Positions 1 to 10,900 of a stretch of 64,000 nucleotides of DNA are shown here, piece by piece (the first letter of the stretch is position 1; the number at the start of each line of letters is the position of its first letter). Below the pieces are notes generated by a model. That model was not told the DNA's origin. It did no database searches and saw nothing but the letters and a program-made list of their open reading frames with translations. This DNA comes from Petaurus breviceps papuanus (Eukaryota > Chordata > Mammalia > Diprotodontia > Petauridae), in contig JAMXIF010001164.1 in assembly GCA_028583685.1 (NCBI GenBank), positions 13,467,912-13,531,911 of the forward strand, given 5' to 3'. The position numbers and the translations under genes are program-made.

Positions 1-895
1 TATAACAGTGGAAAGAGACAAATATAGATATAATAGGAAGAATGCATGGAAATCTAAATTGTGTGACCATTGGTCACTAAGTTGTTGGTAGCAACCAGAG
101 GAATAAAACTTTCTGGACTGGTTGATGTAGGAATAGTTGGTTCTGATTTTTTGAAAAGCTCTCTGCCTTTGGGAAATCATTATTAAAGAAAGATATGCCA
201 AATTGTTTGATCTCTCCTGAATTTTCACCCACTCTTCTTTCCTTCATTGCTTTTTATTTCATTCTCTGTCTATAGCTATCTCAGACATTTTCTGGCTAAT
301 TTACAAGTCCAGAATTAAACACCTGTGAATCACAGCTGTCCCATCTGCTGTTCCATTTATCCATGTTGTGGGGACATCTATAGATGATTTTAAAAACACT
401 TAATCGGTGGTATAGCAACCTGTCATTAGCACCCTTCTAAATTGGAATGCATGAAAACCCTTATGTATATCTCTTATTATAAGCTATCACATGATTTAAA
501 ATTACAGAATTTTTAGTAAGATAAAATGTCTTTTATTAGTCATCACTCATTAATATGAAGTGTTTATGAATGTTGTATTCATTAAAATATTCCAAATGAA
601 TGAAATGCCAAACCTTATTAAGTATATTTTGATATTTTATCCATAGGGATGAGTAAGACAGAAAAGGGGAAAATGGAAATTTGGCAGGAGTTAGGGAAAA
701 AAAGGGAGAAAGTAACATGTAAACATGTGAATGTTTAAAGTGAATCTCTTTGTAATCAACCTAAAAATTTAATAAAATTTAAGATATCAATATAACTACC
801 TTAAGAATGATTCAACTGAAATGATATGATAGAAGAAAGAAGTCAAAATGTGACTCTTTTATTTAGTCAGTTCTCATAGGCCATTTCTGAGTCAA
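1..895. other. Anonymous AT-rich intergenic DNA
   Basis: No open frame of interest, RNA gene or recognisable repeat is visible. Short open stretches here are random in AT-rich sequence. It may hold repeats too decayed to recognise by eye. Confidence 0.6.
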
Positions 896-899
896 TGAT

Positions 900-1175
900 T
901 GAGCACCACTAGAATGAAAAGACCAGGGTTTGAACTCTGATTTTGACATTTACTAGCTGTGAGATCTTGGGAAGGTAACTTAATGTCTCTGAGCATTAAC
1001 TTGCTCATCTATGAAAAAGGCATAAAAATAATAACACATTTTATATGAGAGCACTGTAGAAAGAAAAACAAAATGGAGGATATGTTATGTAAATAATTTT
1101 AGAAGCTGTAATATGCTAGCCATTGCATTGCCTAATGCTCTTCAAAGAGTAGCCACTTAATAAAAGTTTATTGAC
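900..1175 (+). repeat. MIR/Mar1-type CORE SINE
   Basis: The order 'gggtttgaactctg', 'acttactagctgtgagatcttggg', 'taacttaatgtctctgagc', 'ctcatctatgaaaaagg' and 'aataataacac' matches the tRNA-like head and core of MIR-class SINEs in plus orientation. It closes near 'taataaaagtttattgacc'. Divergence is high, so this is an ancient mammalian insertion. The exact subfamily cannot be set without alignment. Confidence 0.75.
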
Positions 1176-1728
1176 CATTTGATCAACATATATTAAAAAT
1201 ATACTGTACTTGCAGAAGATATGAAAAAGAAATAATACAATCCTCAGGATACTTGGAATTTACTATGTGCTAACACGTATACATATTCACAAATAGCCCT
1301 AGCACTGAGCAAAACATGAAAGACAAGTAAGGGAAATACCCTGAGAGGTGCAAGTAAGAACTCTTAGGAATTCACAGCAGAGAAAGATCACTTCTCAGAA
1401 TATTAAAGAAGATTGTACAGAGGTTCATGATTTTAGAATGATGAGTAGGATTTGAACAATCAAGAATAGCATTACAAAGATGTAGAAGCAGGGAAGTATT
1501 AAGGAATTCTGTTTGGTCTGAGCCTAGAATATACTTAAAGGAGCAATAAAATATTTGGAAAGATAAATTGGAGTCAGATTATGGAGAGTCTTAAATTTCA
1601 CACTAAGGGTTGTTTTGGTTTTTTTTGAGAATTTATTTAATAAAGAGCAAGGAGTTTCTGGAATTCTGGAACCAGTGAAGCTATATGATTAGGGTTTAGC
1701 ATTAGAAAAGATTAATCTGGGAGCAGTA

Positions 1729-1998
1729 TCTAAGCAGCAAGGTAGCACAGTGGAAAGGGAACCCAACCTGGAGTCAAGAAGACCCTAGTTCAAATTCAGC
1801 TTCAGACACTTACTAGCTGTGTGACTCTAAGCAAGTCACTTAACCCTCTTTGCCTCAGTTTGCTTTTAAGTAGCTTGAGAAGGAAATGGCAAACCACTAT
1901 ATTAATTTTGTGGAAATGGCAAACCACTTTATTAATTTTGCCAAGAAAGTGGGATCAGAAAGAGTCAAATATGATGGGAAAATGACTGCAAACATTTA
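1729..1998 (+). repeat. SINE-A (marsupial tRNA-derived SINE)
   Basis: The head is 'agcaaggtagcacagtgg', followed by 'cctggagtcaagaagacc', 'acttactagctgtgtgac', 'agtcacttaaccc' and 'tttgcctcagttt'. The tail 'gagaaggaaatggcaaaccact...gccaagaaa...gagtcaaatatgatgg' is typical of SINE-A. It carries an unusual internal 30-bp tandem duplication (1882-1911 and 1912-1941, one mismatch). It sits inside the L2-like relic. Confidence 0.85.
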
Positions 1999-2344
1999 AT
2001 AATAAAGTATGTAAGAGGAACTGGAAGGAACACAGAGGGTGGAGGAGCAGGTATGTTAGGAAGTAGTAGTTAACTAAGATGCTGACAATAGGAATGGAAA
2101 AGATAGAGCAGTTATAAGATTCAACATAAAGAAAGAAACAACAGAACTTGGCAAGTGATTGGATGTATAAGAAGCAAATGATGAATATTAATAACTGGTA
2201 ATGTAGTAAGCAAAAAATAAGAATTTGGAGGATTAACTTAACAGGAAGTTAATGAATCCAGTTTGGGAAAGTTGTGTTTAAGATGCTCACCCAAGTGGAG
2301 ATGTCATCCAAATGAAAATGTCTATCAAATAGCAGTATAAATGT

Positions 2345-2490
2345 GGGATTAGTCAAGTCAATTCAGGGCAATAAGCATTTATTAAGTACTATTCTGTGAC
2401 TGGAACTATGATAAATTTTGGAATAACAATACAATAAAAAGGCAGTCTGTATTTTTCAAGAGCTTACATTCTAAAGGACGAAAATAATAC
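2345..2490. repeat. Old L2-like fragment ('agcatttattaagta' type)
   Basis: The phrase 'ataagcatttattaagtactattctgtgactggaac' followed by 'caagagcttacattctaaagga' resembles the L2-type segment about tissue-wide 'tattaagcacctactatgtgcc' consensus in mammals. It is highly diverged and only a fragment. A second such fragment lies near 32985-33115. Confidence 0.45.
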
Positions 2491-2650
2491 ATGAAAAGGT
2501 AATTAGCAGGGGATTGAAAGAGAAAGTATCAAACCATGGGTATAGTGAAAATAGAGTCAGAAGTAGAGCCCCAAGAAGAAAGAATATATGTCTGGCCTGG
2601 GTACTTTGCTGAAAATGGAAGTTCTAAAGGATTAGATTTACAAAAGAGGT

Positions 2651-2651
2651 G

Positions 2652-2705
<54 letters not shown>

Positions 2706-2720
2706 ATAGACAGATAGAGT
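2651..2720. repeat. (GATA)n microsatellite
   Basis: An uninterrupted GATA tetranucleotide run, degenerating at its right end to 'gataaatagacagatag'. It makes Tyr/Ile/Ser/Leu open frames on the minus strand that are translation artefacts. It is followed at about 2735-2795 by alternating TA and CA dinucleotides. Confidence 0.97.
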
Positions 2721-2748
2721 CTCTATATAAGTGGTATGCATATGTATA

Positions 2749-2779
<31 letters not shown>

Positions 2780-3685
2780 GTATATATGTATTGGATGTAT
2801 GTGTGACTAATCAACAAAGAACTGAAAGTTGACAACTGGGGAAATGAATTATGTCAGCCGAGGAGAAGAGTATACAGAAAGAAGAGAAGAGGCTCAAACA
2901 TAGAATTTTGAGCAATGCTGATATGGGGTTTGGTTGGGAAGATGGAAGAACAGTTAGCAAAGCAACATATTTCCCAGAGAGGGGTAATTTTATGAATGAA
3001 TTTTAGGTAATCTCAACTTCCCTTTTAATATGCTCGGGTCCATATGTTAGTTCAAATGGAAGGTAAATCTATGGATAAAAATGAACATTTAGTCATAATC
3101 TTAAACCAATACCCAGAGATCAATTGATTTTATTGTTTTTAATATAAGTAAAGAGGAGAAAAGGAGGTTATGATAAAAATATTCATCACAACTCACCAAT
3201 ACTAAATATAGCATACACTAGAAAGGAAATAACAATTTTTCCTTAATTGTACTAGACCTCTGCTCTTCCAACCAGATGCCACTACTTGCTACAACAGATG
3301 TCACAGATGACTCAAAGAATCTATGCAACTGTTTTAAATAGAGAGCTAAAACACTCCCCAATCAGATTTGATAGCATCCAGCTGTTTTTCACAATAGAAG
3401 GAAAAAAAAAAACAATTTTGATTTTCTCTACATTAGGGTAGTGACCATTTCAGGATGGATGATGAGTACCTGGCACCAGTCTAGAGTACCATTCTTATTA
3501 AGTTTTGGGATTATTGAGCAGACTGCCAGGAAAACTTTTGATCATATTATAAACCCCAAAACAAATACTTATGTCCCAAGTGATTCATATCAGATGGACT
3601 TGAGAATGTAGGTTTTATTTTAAAGAAGGTATGATAGAGATAATGCTGACTTTGGAATCATAAGACTTGGGCTCAAATCCTCATG

Positions 3686-3790
3686 ATGGAAGAGGAGGAA
3701 GAGGAGGACAAAGATGAGGAAAGACGGAGGAAGACGACAAAGAGGAGGAAGAAAGAGGAGGAGTAGAAGAAGAAAAAGAAGAAGAATTAT
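3686..3790. repeat. (GGA/GAA)n purine-rich simple repeat
   Basis: Imperfect 'gaggaagaggagg' repeats form an almost pure purine strand. It yields Lys/Arg/Glu-rich frames that are not genes. It probably grew from the A-rich end of the adjacent minus- or plus-strand SINE. Confidence 0.9.
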
Positions 3791-3799
3791 ATTACATCT

Positions 3800-4040
3800 C
3801 CTCTATGTCAAGACTGTCACAAGTGCTTTACAAATATTATCTCATTTCATCCTCACAAAAACCCCGGAAGGTAGGTGCTTCTATTGCCCCCATCTTAGAC
3901 ATGAGGAAACTGAGGCAAACAGAGGTGAAGTAGTTTGTTCAAAGACACCCTGCTAGTTTATGTATGAGGACACGTTTGAACTCAGGCCTTCCTGACTCCA
4001 GGTCCAGCAATCTCCCACTGCTTTGCGTAGCTGCCACTTC
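3800..4040 (-). repeat. Mar1-type SINE, minus strand
   Basis: Read on the plus strand it gives the reverse complement of a CORE SINE: 'gtgctttacaaatattatctca', 'atcctcacaaaaacccc', 'gaggaaactgaggcaaacagagg', 'gtttgaactcaggccttcctga' and 'ctccaggtccagcaatc', ending at 'gtagctgccactt'. It is nearly full length and better preserved than the plus-strand pieces around it, so it is probably younger. Confidence 0.8.
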
Positions 4041-4284
4041 CCTTAGGTAAGCTTCTGCTCCCTCATCTATACAGACCTTATAGGGTTATTATCAAGCTAA
4101 AATGATGGAATGTGTATAATATGCTTTGTAATCCTTAAGTTGCTATATAAATGAAAACAACAACAATAAAGACTATTATAACACTATGTGCATATCACTT
4201 TGTTACTCAAAAATATTAAGTATCTCACTGCTGCGCACTGAAAGAAGGCTTAACATTTTATGCAACAGAAAGCTCTGTGAATTT

Positions 4285-4412
4285 GAAGTTATAGGACTCA
4301 GCTCTGCCATTTATTTCCTGTCTTACTTTATTTCATTCACTTTTATCATCTATTAAATAAAGAGGTAGGATTAGATAACCTCTAAAATTCTTTCCAGCTA
4401 TTAACTTATAGT
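4285..4412 (+). repeat. Mar1-type SINE with 'gacctc' tail
   Basis: The phrases 'ggactcagctctgccattta', 'ttttatcatctattaaataaagagg' and 'taggattagataacctctaaaattctttccagct' match the Mar1-type CORE SINE whose tail reads 'ggactagatgacctctaaggtcccttccagctc'. The middle is shortened. Confidence 0.7.
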
Positions 4413-4439
4413 TACAGATATAACTTATCTGTAAGTTAA

Positions 4440-4494
4440 AATCCTCCCTTCTCTTCTTTTTCCTCCTCCTCCTCCTCCTCCTCCGCTTCCCCCA

Positions 4495-4553
<59 letters not shown>

Positions 4554-4556
4554 CCA
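4440..4556. repeat. (TCC)n and (ATC)n microsatellites
   Basis: A CTC/TCC run (about 4461-4485) is followed by a long uninterrupted ATC/CAT run (about 4495-4552). On the minus strand they produce poly-Met, poly-Asp and poly-Glu open frames, which are artefacts. Confidence 0.97.
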
Positions 4557-4559
4557 TCA

Positions 4560-4800
4560 TTATCCTTTCTTCCAGTCTGCAACTCCAATCTACCCTCAAA
4601 GTAGCCTCCAAATTCATATTCATATAGTACTAGTTTCATCACCTCACTCCCTTGGTCAATATACTTCAGTGGCTCTCTATTGGTTCTGGGATAAAACGCA
4701 AATGCTTCTCGATGTCCTTCACAAAAATCTTTCTCCATCCTATCTTTATAGACTGATCACACATCATTTTCTCTCACAGAGTTTACATTCCAGCCAGAAT
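4560..4800. repeat. L2-like LINE fragment
   Basis: 'ggtcaatatacttcagtggctctctattgg' followed by 'gataaaacgcaaatgcttctc', 'ttcacaaaaatctttctccatcc' and 'acattccagccagaat' parallels the mammalian L2 3' segment with 'cagtggctccctattgcc ... ccttccagcc'. It is old and highly diverged. It ends at the A-run where the SINE/L1 cluster begins. Confidence 0.5.
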
Positions 4801-4824
4801 AGTTTAAAAAAAAAAACCCTTTCT

Positions 4825-4978
4825 CTGGTGGCTAGGTGGTGCAGTGAATAGAGCACCAGCCCTGAAGTCAGGAGGACCTCAGTTCAAATCCAACCTCATA
4901 CATTAAACACTTACTAGCCGTGTGACCTTGGGCAAATAACTTAACCCCAATTGCCCTCCAAAAAAAGCAAAAAAAAAT
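4825..4978 (+). repeat. SINE-B (WSINE1-like)
   Basis: The head is 'ggtggctaggtggtgcagtg', then 'atagagcaccagccctgaag', 'caggaggacctcagttcaa', 'acttactagccgtgtgac' and 'aacttaaccccaattgcc' before an A-rich tail. It is full length and only mildly diverged. It is the first of two head-to-tail copies placed just upstream of a large L1. Confidence 0.88.
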
Positions 4979-5000
4979 GTAATTGGAAAATAAAAATGGT

Positions 5001-5172
5001 TGGCTAGGTGGCACAGTAAATAGAGCACTGGCCTTGGAGTGAGGAGGACCTTAGTTCAAATCCAGCCTCAGACACTTAACACAAAAACTAGCCATGTGAC
5101 CTTGGCCAAGTCACTTAACCCCAATTGCCCTCCAAAAAGCAAAACAAACAAACAAACAAACAAAAAAAAATA
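5001..5172 (+). repeat. SINE-B (WSINE1-like), second tandem copy
   Basis: It begins 'ggctaggtggcacagtaaatag', passes 'gagtgaggaggaccttag', and ends 'cacttaaccccaattgccc' with an (AAAC)n-type tail. It lies about 20 bp downstream of the preceding copy in the same orientation. The A-rich tail runs directly into the 5' end of the L1. Confidence 0.88.
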
Positions 5173-5184
5173 ACAACCCCTTCT

Positions 5185-6090
5185 ATTAGGCAGAGCCAAG
5201 ATGTTAGAAAGGAAGCAGGAACTTTTCTTATCTCCTTCATGAATTCTGTCCCTAAATTTTAAAAAAATGAATCTAAACAGATTTTAGAGTGACAGAACCC
5301 ATTAGAAGATGGAACATGGCCGATTCCCAGCCCTGGAAAGTACCCGTGTAGGTCTGGGGAGGAGGAACATGGAGCACACAGGGGCTACACCAGCATGAAA
5401 ATGAAAGCAGACTATAGTGAAGTGAGAAAGAGCCCCAGATAGCAGACTCACAATCCACAAAGGTAATTCACAGCCATCTCATCACAGGATGGAGGATCAG
5501 AGCTGGGTAAGAGAAAGCGAAGGGCTTGCAGCAGCGTCAGCTGCTTCTTCTGGGGCTACCAGGTCACAGCCTACATGTTTAAAAATCAACTACCTGATTT
5601 TCCAGCAACCAAGATCATGTAATAAACCCTTGCTGCTTTGATTCCCCCTCCCTGACCCAGAAAACTCAGAGATAAATGTCCAACCCAGAGATCAATGTCC
5701 CACCCAGAGTAAAATCCTGAATTAGTGGAAACAGCCTTAGGCTTGTGGACATTGAGGAAGGGCTTAATTGAAGCAGTACCAAGTCTGAAGTGAAGGGCAG
5801 GAGCCATCCCAACAAGCTCCATCTCAGCTGACCAGCAGGAGCTCCCAAATCCTAACTACACAGGCTCAGGTGTGCCTTAGCACCACCAGGAGAATCTGCA
5901 GACAGCATCACTGCCTTCTGCCAGCTGCTGAGCCTGTCTCAGATCTTCCACCTATGTAGCCCAGAGGCACATAGGTGGAAACCTGAAGTGGCCAGACCAC
6001 CCCTCCCCCACAGGTTACTTTATGAGCCTCAGGATAACCCAGGGGGGACACTGAGATATCCAATCTAAAAATTCAGGACATAGGCAATCA
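5185..6090 (+). promoter_or_regulatory. L1 5' UTR (internal promoter region)
   Basis: It begins with the L1-typical 'gccaagatg' leader and is relatively GC-richer than the ORFs, as expected of an L1 promoter-bearing 5' UTR. Around 5668-5712 a short motif is tandemly repeated ('aatgtccaacccagag' then 'aatgtcccacccagag'). No intact promoter function can be judged by eye. Confidence 0.6.
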
Positions 6091-6093
6091 CAA

Positions 6094-7130
6094 TGGTCAA
6101 GAAGGAATCTGTCAAATAAAGAACTATACGATCCCATTATAGTGAGCAAGAACAACCAAATTCAGAGGACAACATGGACTCTATACTCACACCTGAAACC
6201 ACAGAAGGAAATATGATCTGGCCTCAAGCCCAAAAAGCATTCCTGGAAGAACTCAAGAAAGATTTTAAAAGCCAGATTATAAAGGTAGAAGATAAATTTA
6301 AATCTACAGTGATCAAACTGGATAAAATACCACTGAAGAAAACAAATCCTTAAAAAGAAAATTAGTGAACTGGGATGGGAGGTTCAAAATCTAACTGGAG
6401 TAAATACATCCCTAAAAATGAAAACTGAACATATGGAAAAGGAGCTTCAAAAACTGACGGAGGAATATAATTCACTAGAAATTAGAATCAGTCAAATTGA
6501 AGCCAAGGACTCTATGATGCATCAAGAGTCAGTCAAACAAAAAATAAAGACTGAAAAATTGAAGAAAGGGTAAAATATCTCACTGGAAAAACAACTGAAC
6601 TGGAGAACAGATCCAGGAAAATAACCTAAGAATTTTTGGTCTACCAGAAAGCCATGATGAAAAAAGCAGCCGGGACAACATCCTCTAAGAGATTGTCAAA
6701 GAAAACTGTCCCAAGGTCCTAGAATCAGATGGTAAAATAATTATAGAAATAATTCGTAGGACCCCTCCTGAAAGAGATCCCAAATTGAAAACTCCGAGAA
6801 ATATAGTAGTCAAATTCCAGAATTACAAGTTCAAGTAGAAAATAATGCAAGCAGCCAAAAGAAAGAATTCAAATATCATGGTACTACAGTCTGAATTACA
6901 CAGGAGCTAGCAGCTTCTACATAAAAAAGATTGGAGGGATTGGAATTTGATATTTCATAAGGTAAAAGATCAAGGACTGCAACCAAGGATCAACTACCCA
7001 TCAAAACCGAGCATAATCTTTCAGGTAAGAAGATCATCATTTAATGAAATAAAGGACTTCCAAACTTTCCTGATGAAAGAGCCAGGGATAAAAGAAAAAA
7101 AAATTATCTCCAAATACAAGACTGAAGTGA
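6094..7130 (+). pseudogene. L1 ORF1 remnant (RNA-binding chaperone)
   Basis: ORF1 encodes the L1 RNA-binding protein that packages L1 RNA. A start at 'atggtcaagaagg' (6094) is plausible. The N-terminal part carries coiled-coil-like sequence (AFLEELKKDFKSQI). The C-terminal part matches the family RNA-binding domain: PRNIVVKFQNYKFK, then KDWRDWNLIFHKVKDQGLQ, then PRINYPSKPSIIF. Several in-frame stops interrupt it, for example soon after the start and after NYKFK, so it is not functional. Confidence 0.75.
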
Positions 7131-7914
7131 GACATAAAAATGTAAACAAGGAAAACACACACTCTCACACAAACACACACACATACGTATACACATAACT
7201 TGGGATGCAATAAGAGCAAACTGTTTACATCCCTATATGAGAAGGTGAAACCTGTCAATATTGAAATTTATATAATTATCATGATATTTAAAAGGGATAT
7301 ATATAGATAGGGGGTGTGGGTATAAATAAACTAATCTGATGATAAAAAAAACTTATTAAGGGATTTTAATGGGAGAAAAGGAAAGGATGAGGCAGAAAAA
7401 GGTAAACTATGCCACAGAAAGAGACATAAAAAAAATACTATAGTAGAGGGGAAGGAGGGAGGGAGATGAATATCATATGAATTTTATTCTCATTGGTTCT
7501 GGTGCAAATAATCAGTTAAGTTTAGGATTCTAACACGAAAAGACACAGAAACTCATTATAATAGAGAAAAAAGAGGCAGTGAGAGGAGCACTATATGAAA
7601 TTTCTTCTCAGTGGGTTGAGTCCAAGGAGGAAAGAACATACTCCATTAAGTATAAAAATCCATTTTGCCCTATAGACAGTAGGAGGGGTAATAAGGGTAA
7701 AGGGGGGATAGTTAGAAAGGAGGGAAATAGTAGTAAGGGAAAAAGGTAGGGAAAGGGGAGGGAATAATGAGGGAGGAGGTGGTCAAAAGGAAAACTCTTA
7801 AGGCAGAGAAGTAAGAAAAATAAACACAAACAGGGGAGGGAATAGGATAGAGGGAAAGACAGATAGTACTCATAACTGTGAATGTGAATGATATGAACTC
7901 TCCCATAAAACAGA
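7131..7914 (+). other. L1 inter-ORF spacer
   Basis: A long purine-rich spacer separates ORF1 and ORF2. It includes a (CA)n run near 7158-7192 and G/A-rich tracts such as 'aggaggggtaataagggtaaagg'. The phrase 'aaatccattttgccctatagacag' reappears, reversed, in the mini-element at 21.5-22.3 kb. No gene is seen. Confidence 0.65.
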
Positions 7915-10900
7915 GTGAGACAGCAGAATGCATTAAAAAACAATCCTACAATATGCTATCTACAAGAGAAACATTTGAAACAAGGGGATACGCACAGGGT
8001 AAAGGTAGAAGGCTGGAGTAGAATATATTATGCTTCAGCTAAAGTTAAAAAAGCAGGGGTAACAATCTTTATCTCAGATAAAGCAAAAGTGAAAAAAGAT
8101 CTAATTAAAAGACATAAGGAAGGAAACAATATCCTGCTAAAAGTCACCATTGAGAATGAAGCTATATCATTACTTAACATATATGCAACAAGCAGTATAG
8201 CATCCAAAGTCCTAGAGGAGAAGTCAAGGAAATTAGAGGAAGAAATATATAGCAGATGTATAGTAGTGGGGGACTCCCCCTCTCTAAACTTGATCAATCC
8301 AACCTCAAAATAAACAAGAAAGAAGTTAAGGAGACAAACAATTTTAGAGAGGCTAGACACGATAGCTCTCTGGAGAAAACTGAATGGGGATAAAAAGGAA
8401 TATACCTTCTTCTCAGTGGTTCATGGCACATACACAAAAATCAACCATGAACTGGGCATAAAAAAAAAACCTCACAATTCAGTGCAGAAAGGCAGAAATA
8501 TTAAATGCATAATTCTCAAATCATGATGCAATAAAAACAATGGGCAATAAAGGGCCATTGAAAGATAGACTAAAAATTAATTGGAAATTAAATAATTTAA
8601 TCCTAAAGAATGAGTGAATCAGGACAACTAGGTGGCCCATAGAATAGAGCCCTGGCCCTGATGCCAGAAGGACTTGACTTCAAATCTGGCCTCAGACATT
8701 TCACACACTTACTAGCCATATGACCTTGGGAAAGTCACTTAACCCTAATTGCCCAGCCTTCCAGCCTCCGAAAAGAAAAGAAAAAAAAGAAAGAGTGGAT
8801 CAAACAAGAAATTATAGAAACAATCAGTAACTTCATTCAAGAGAATGACAATAATAAGACAACATAATAAAACTTGTGGGATGCTGCAAAGGCAGTTCTT
8901 AGGGAAGTTTTATATCCCTGAATGCATACATGAATAAATTAGAGAAATGGAGGTCAATGAATTGGGCATGCAATTGAAAAAGCCAGAAAAAGAACATATT
9001 GAAAATCCCCAATTAAATACTAAATAAGAAATAATGAAAACCAAAGAGAGATTAATAAAATTGAAATTAAGAAAACTATTGAATTAATAAATAAGACTAA
9101 GAGCTGGTTTTATGAAAAAACAATAAAATTGATAGACCTTTAGTCAATTTGATTTAAAAAGAAAGAAGAAAACCAAATTACCATTATCCAAAATGAAAAG
9201 GATGAATTTACTTCCAATGAATAAGAAATTATAACAATAATAAGGAATTATTTTGCCCAATTCAATGCACATAAATTTGACAATCTTAGTGAAATGGGTG
9301 AATATTTACAAAAATATAAGTTGCCCAGATTAACTGAAGAGGAAGTAAATTACTTAACCCCATTTGAAAAAAGAAATCAAATAAGTCATCAGCAAACTCC
9401 CCAGGAAAAAATCTCCAGGGCCAGGTGGATTTACTAGCAAATTCTATCAAACATTTAAAGAACAATTGATTCCAATTCTCTACAAACAATTTGGGAAAAC
9501 TGGTGAAGGAGTCCTACCAAATTCTTTTTATGACACAAATATGGTACCGATATCTAATTGGAGAAGAGACAAAATGGAGAAAGAAAATTATAGATCAATT
9601 TCCCTCATGAATATAGATACAAAAATTGTAAATAAAATATTAGCAAAAAGACTACAGTAGCTTATCACAAGTATAATGCACTTTGATCAGGTAGGATTTA
9701 TTCCAGGAATGCAAGGATGGTTTAATATTAGGAAAACCATTGGTGTAATTGATCATATCAACGATAAAACTAGCAGAAATCATATGATTATCTCAATAGA
9801 TGCAGAAAAGGCTTTTGACAAAGTACAACATCTGTTCCTATTAAAAACACTAGAAAGTATAAGAAAAAATGGATTTTCCTTAAAATAATAGGTAGAATCT
9901 ATTTAAAGCCATCAGCAAGTATTATACAAAATGGAGATAAGCTAGAAGCATTTCCAATAGGATCAGGGATGAAACAAGGATGTCCACTATCACCCCTCTT
10001 ATTTAATCTGGTGCTAGAAATGTTAGCAGTAGCAATTAGAGAAGAAAAAGAAATTGAAGGAATCAAATTAGGCAAAGAATATCATATCATATGGTAATAT
10101 GATAATATACTAAGAGATATGATATAATATGAAAATATACTTAGAGAATCCTAGATAATCATGTAAAAAACTATTTGAGACAATAAATAAATTTGGCAAA
10201 ATTGCAGGATACAAAATAAATCCACATAAATCCAAGGCATTCCTATATATTTCTAATGAAATCCAACAGCAAGAGATAGAGAAATCTCATTTAAAGTTAC
10301 TATAAACATTTTAAAATATTTTGGAATCTACCTGCCAAAACAAACCCAGGACCTATAGGAATACAACTACAAAACACTTTTCACACAAATAAAGTCAGAT
10401 CTAACTAATTGGAAAAAAAAAAACATCAATTCCTCATTGCTTGGTCAAGCTAATATAATAAAAATGACAATTTTACCTAAATTAAATTACATGTTTAGTG
10501 CCATACCAATCAATCTACCAAAAATTACTTTATAGAGCTATAAAAAAATAGTAACAAAATTCATTTGGAAGAACAAAAGTCCAGAATATCAAGAGAATTA
10601 ATGAAAATAAATGCTAGGGAAGGTGGCGTAGCCATACCAGATTTTCATCTGTATTATAAAGCAGCAGTCAGGAAAACTACTTGTTACTGGCTGAGGAACA
10701 GAGTAGTGGATCAATGGAATAGATTGGATACACAAGACTCAGCAGCCAATGACTATAGTAATCTACTGTTTGATAAACCCAAAGACCCCAGTTTTGGGGA
10801 TAAGAACTCACTATTTGACAAAAACTGCTGGGAAAACTGGAATATATTATGGCAGAAACTAGGCACAGACCATTATCTAACAACACATACTAAAATCAAG

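Larger units (their letters stand above)
1420..3060. repeat. L2-like LINE relic, interrupted by later insertions
   Basis: Pieces at about 1420-1728, 1996-2345 and 2825-3060 read as one old L2-like element in continuous order: 'agataaattggagtcagattatggagag', then 'aagattaatctgggagcag', then 'cttggcaagtgattggatgt', then 'gatgctcacccaagtggagatgtc', then 'gaagagaagaggctcaaacatagaattttgagc'. A SINE-A (about 1729-1998) and a block with microsatellites (about 2345-2820) split it. Assignment to L2 rests on remembered mammalian consensus phrases; orientation is not certain. Confidence 0.55.
3630..4155 (+). repeat. Mar1/MIR-type SINE split by a later insertion
   Basis: A plus-strand SINE head ('gctgactttggaatcataagacttgggctcaaatcc', 3645-3682) is separated from a plus-strand SINE tail (4040-4155: 'ccctcatctatacagacc', 'tagggttattatcaagctaaaatgatgg', 'gctatataaatg'). 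Between them lie a purine-rich array and a minus-strand SINE. The two halves fit one interrupted element, though independent fragments cannot be excluded. Confidence 0.5.

Noticed and set aside
2529-2835. Ser/Ile/Tyr/Leu-rich minus-strand frames
   Set aside because: Produced by the (GATA)n array and adjoining TA/CA repeats. The same holds for the frames at 53247-53471.
4333-4738. Minus-strand open frames with poly-Met, poly-Asp and poly-Glu runs
   Set aside because: They are translations of the (ATC)n and (TCC)n microsatellites; no conserved sequence lies outside the repeat.
7608-7943. Pro/Phe/Leu-rich minus-strand frames of 111 and 73 residues
   Set aside because: They are the complement of the purine-rich L1 inter-ORF spacer.
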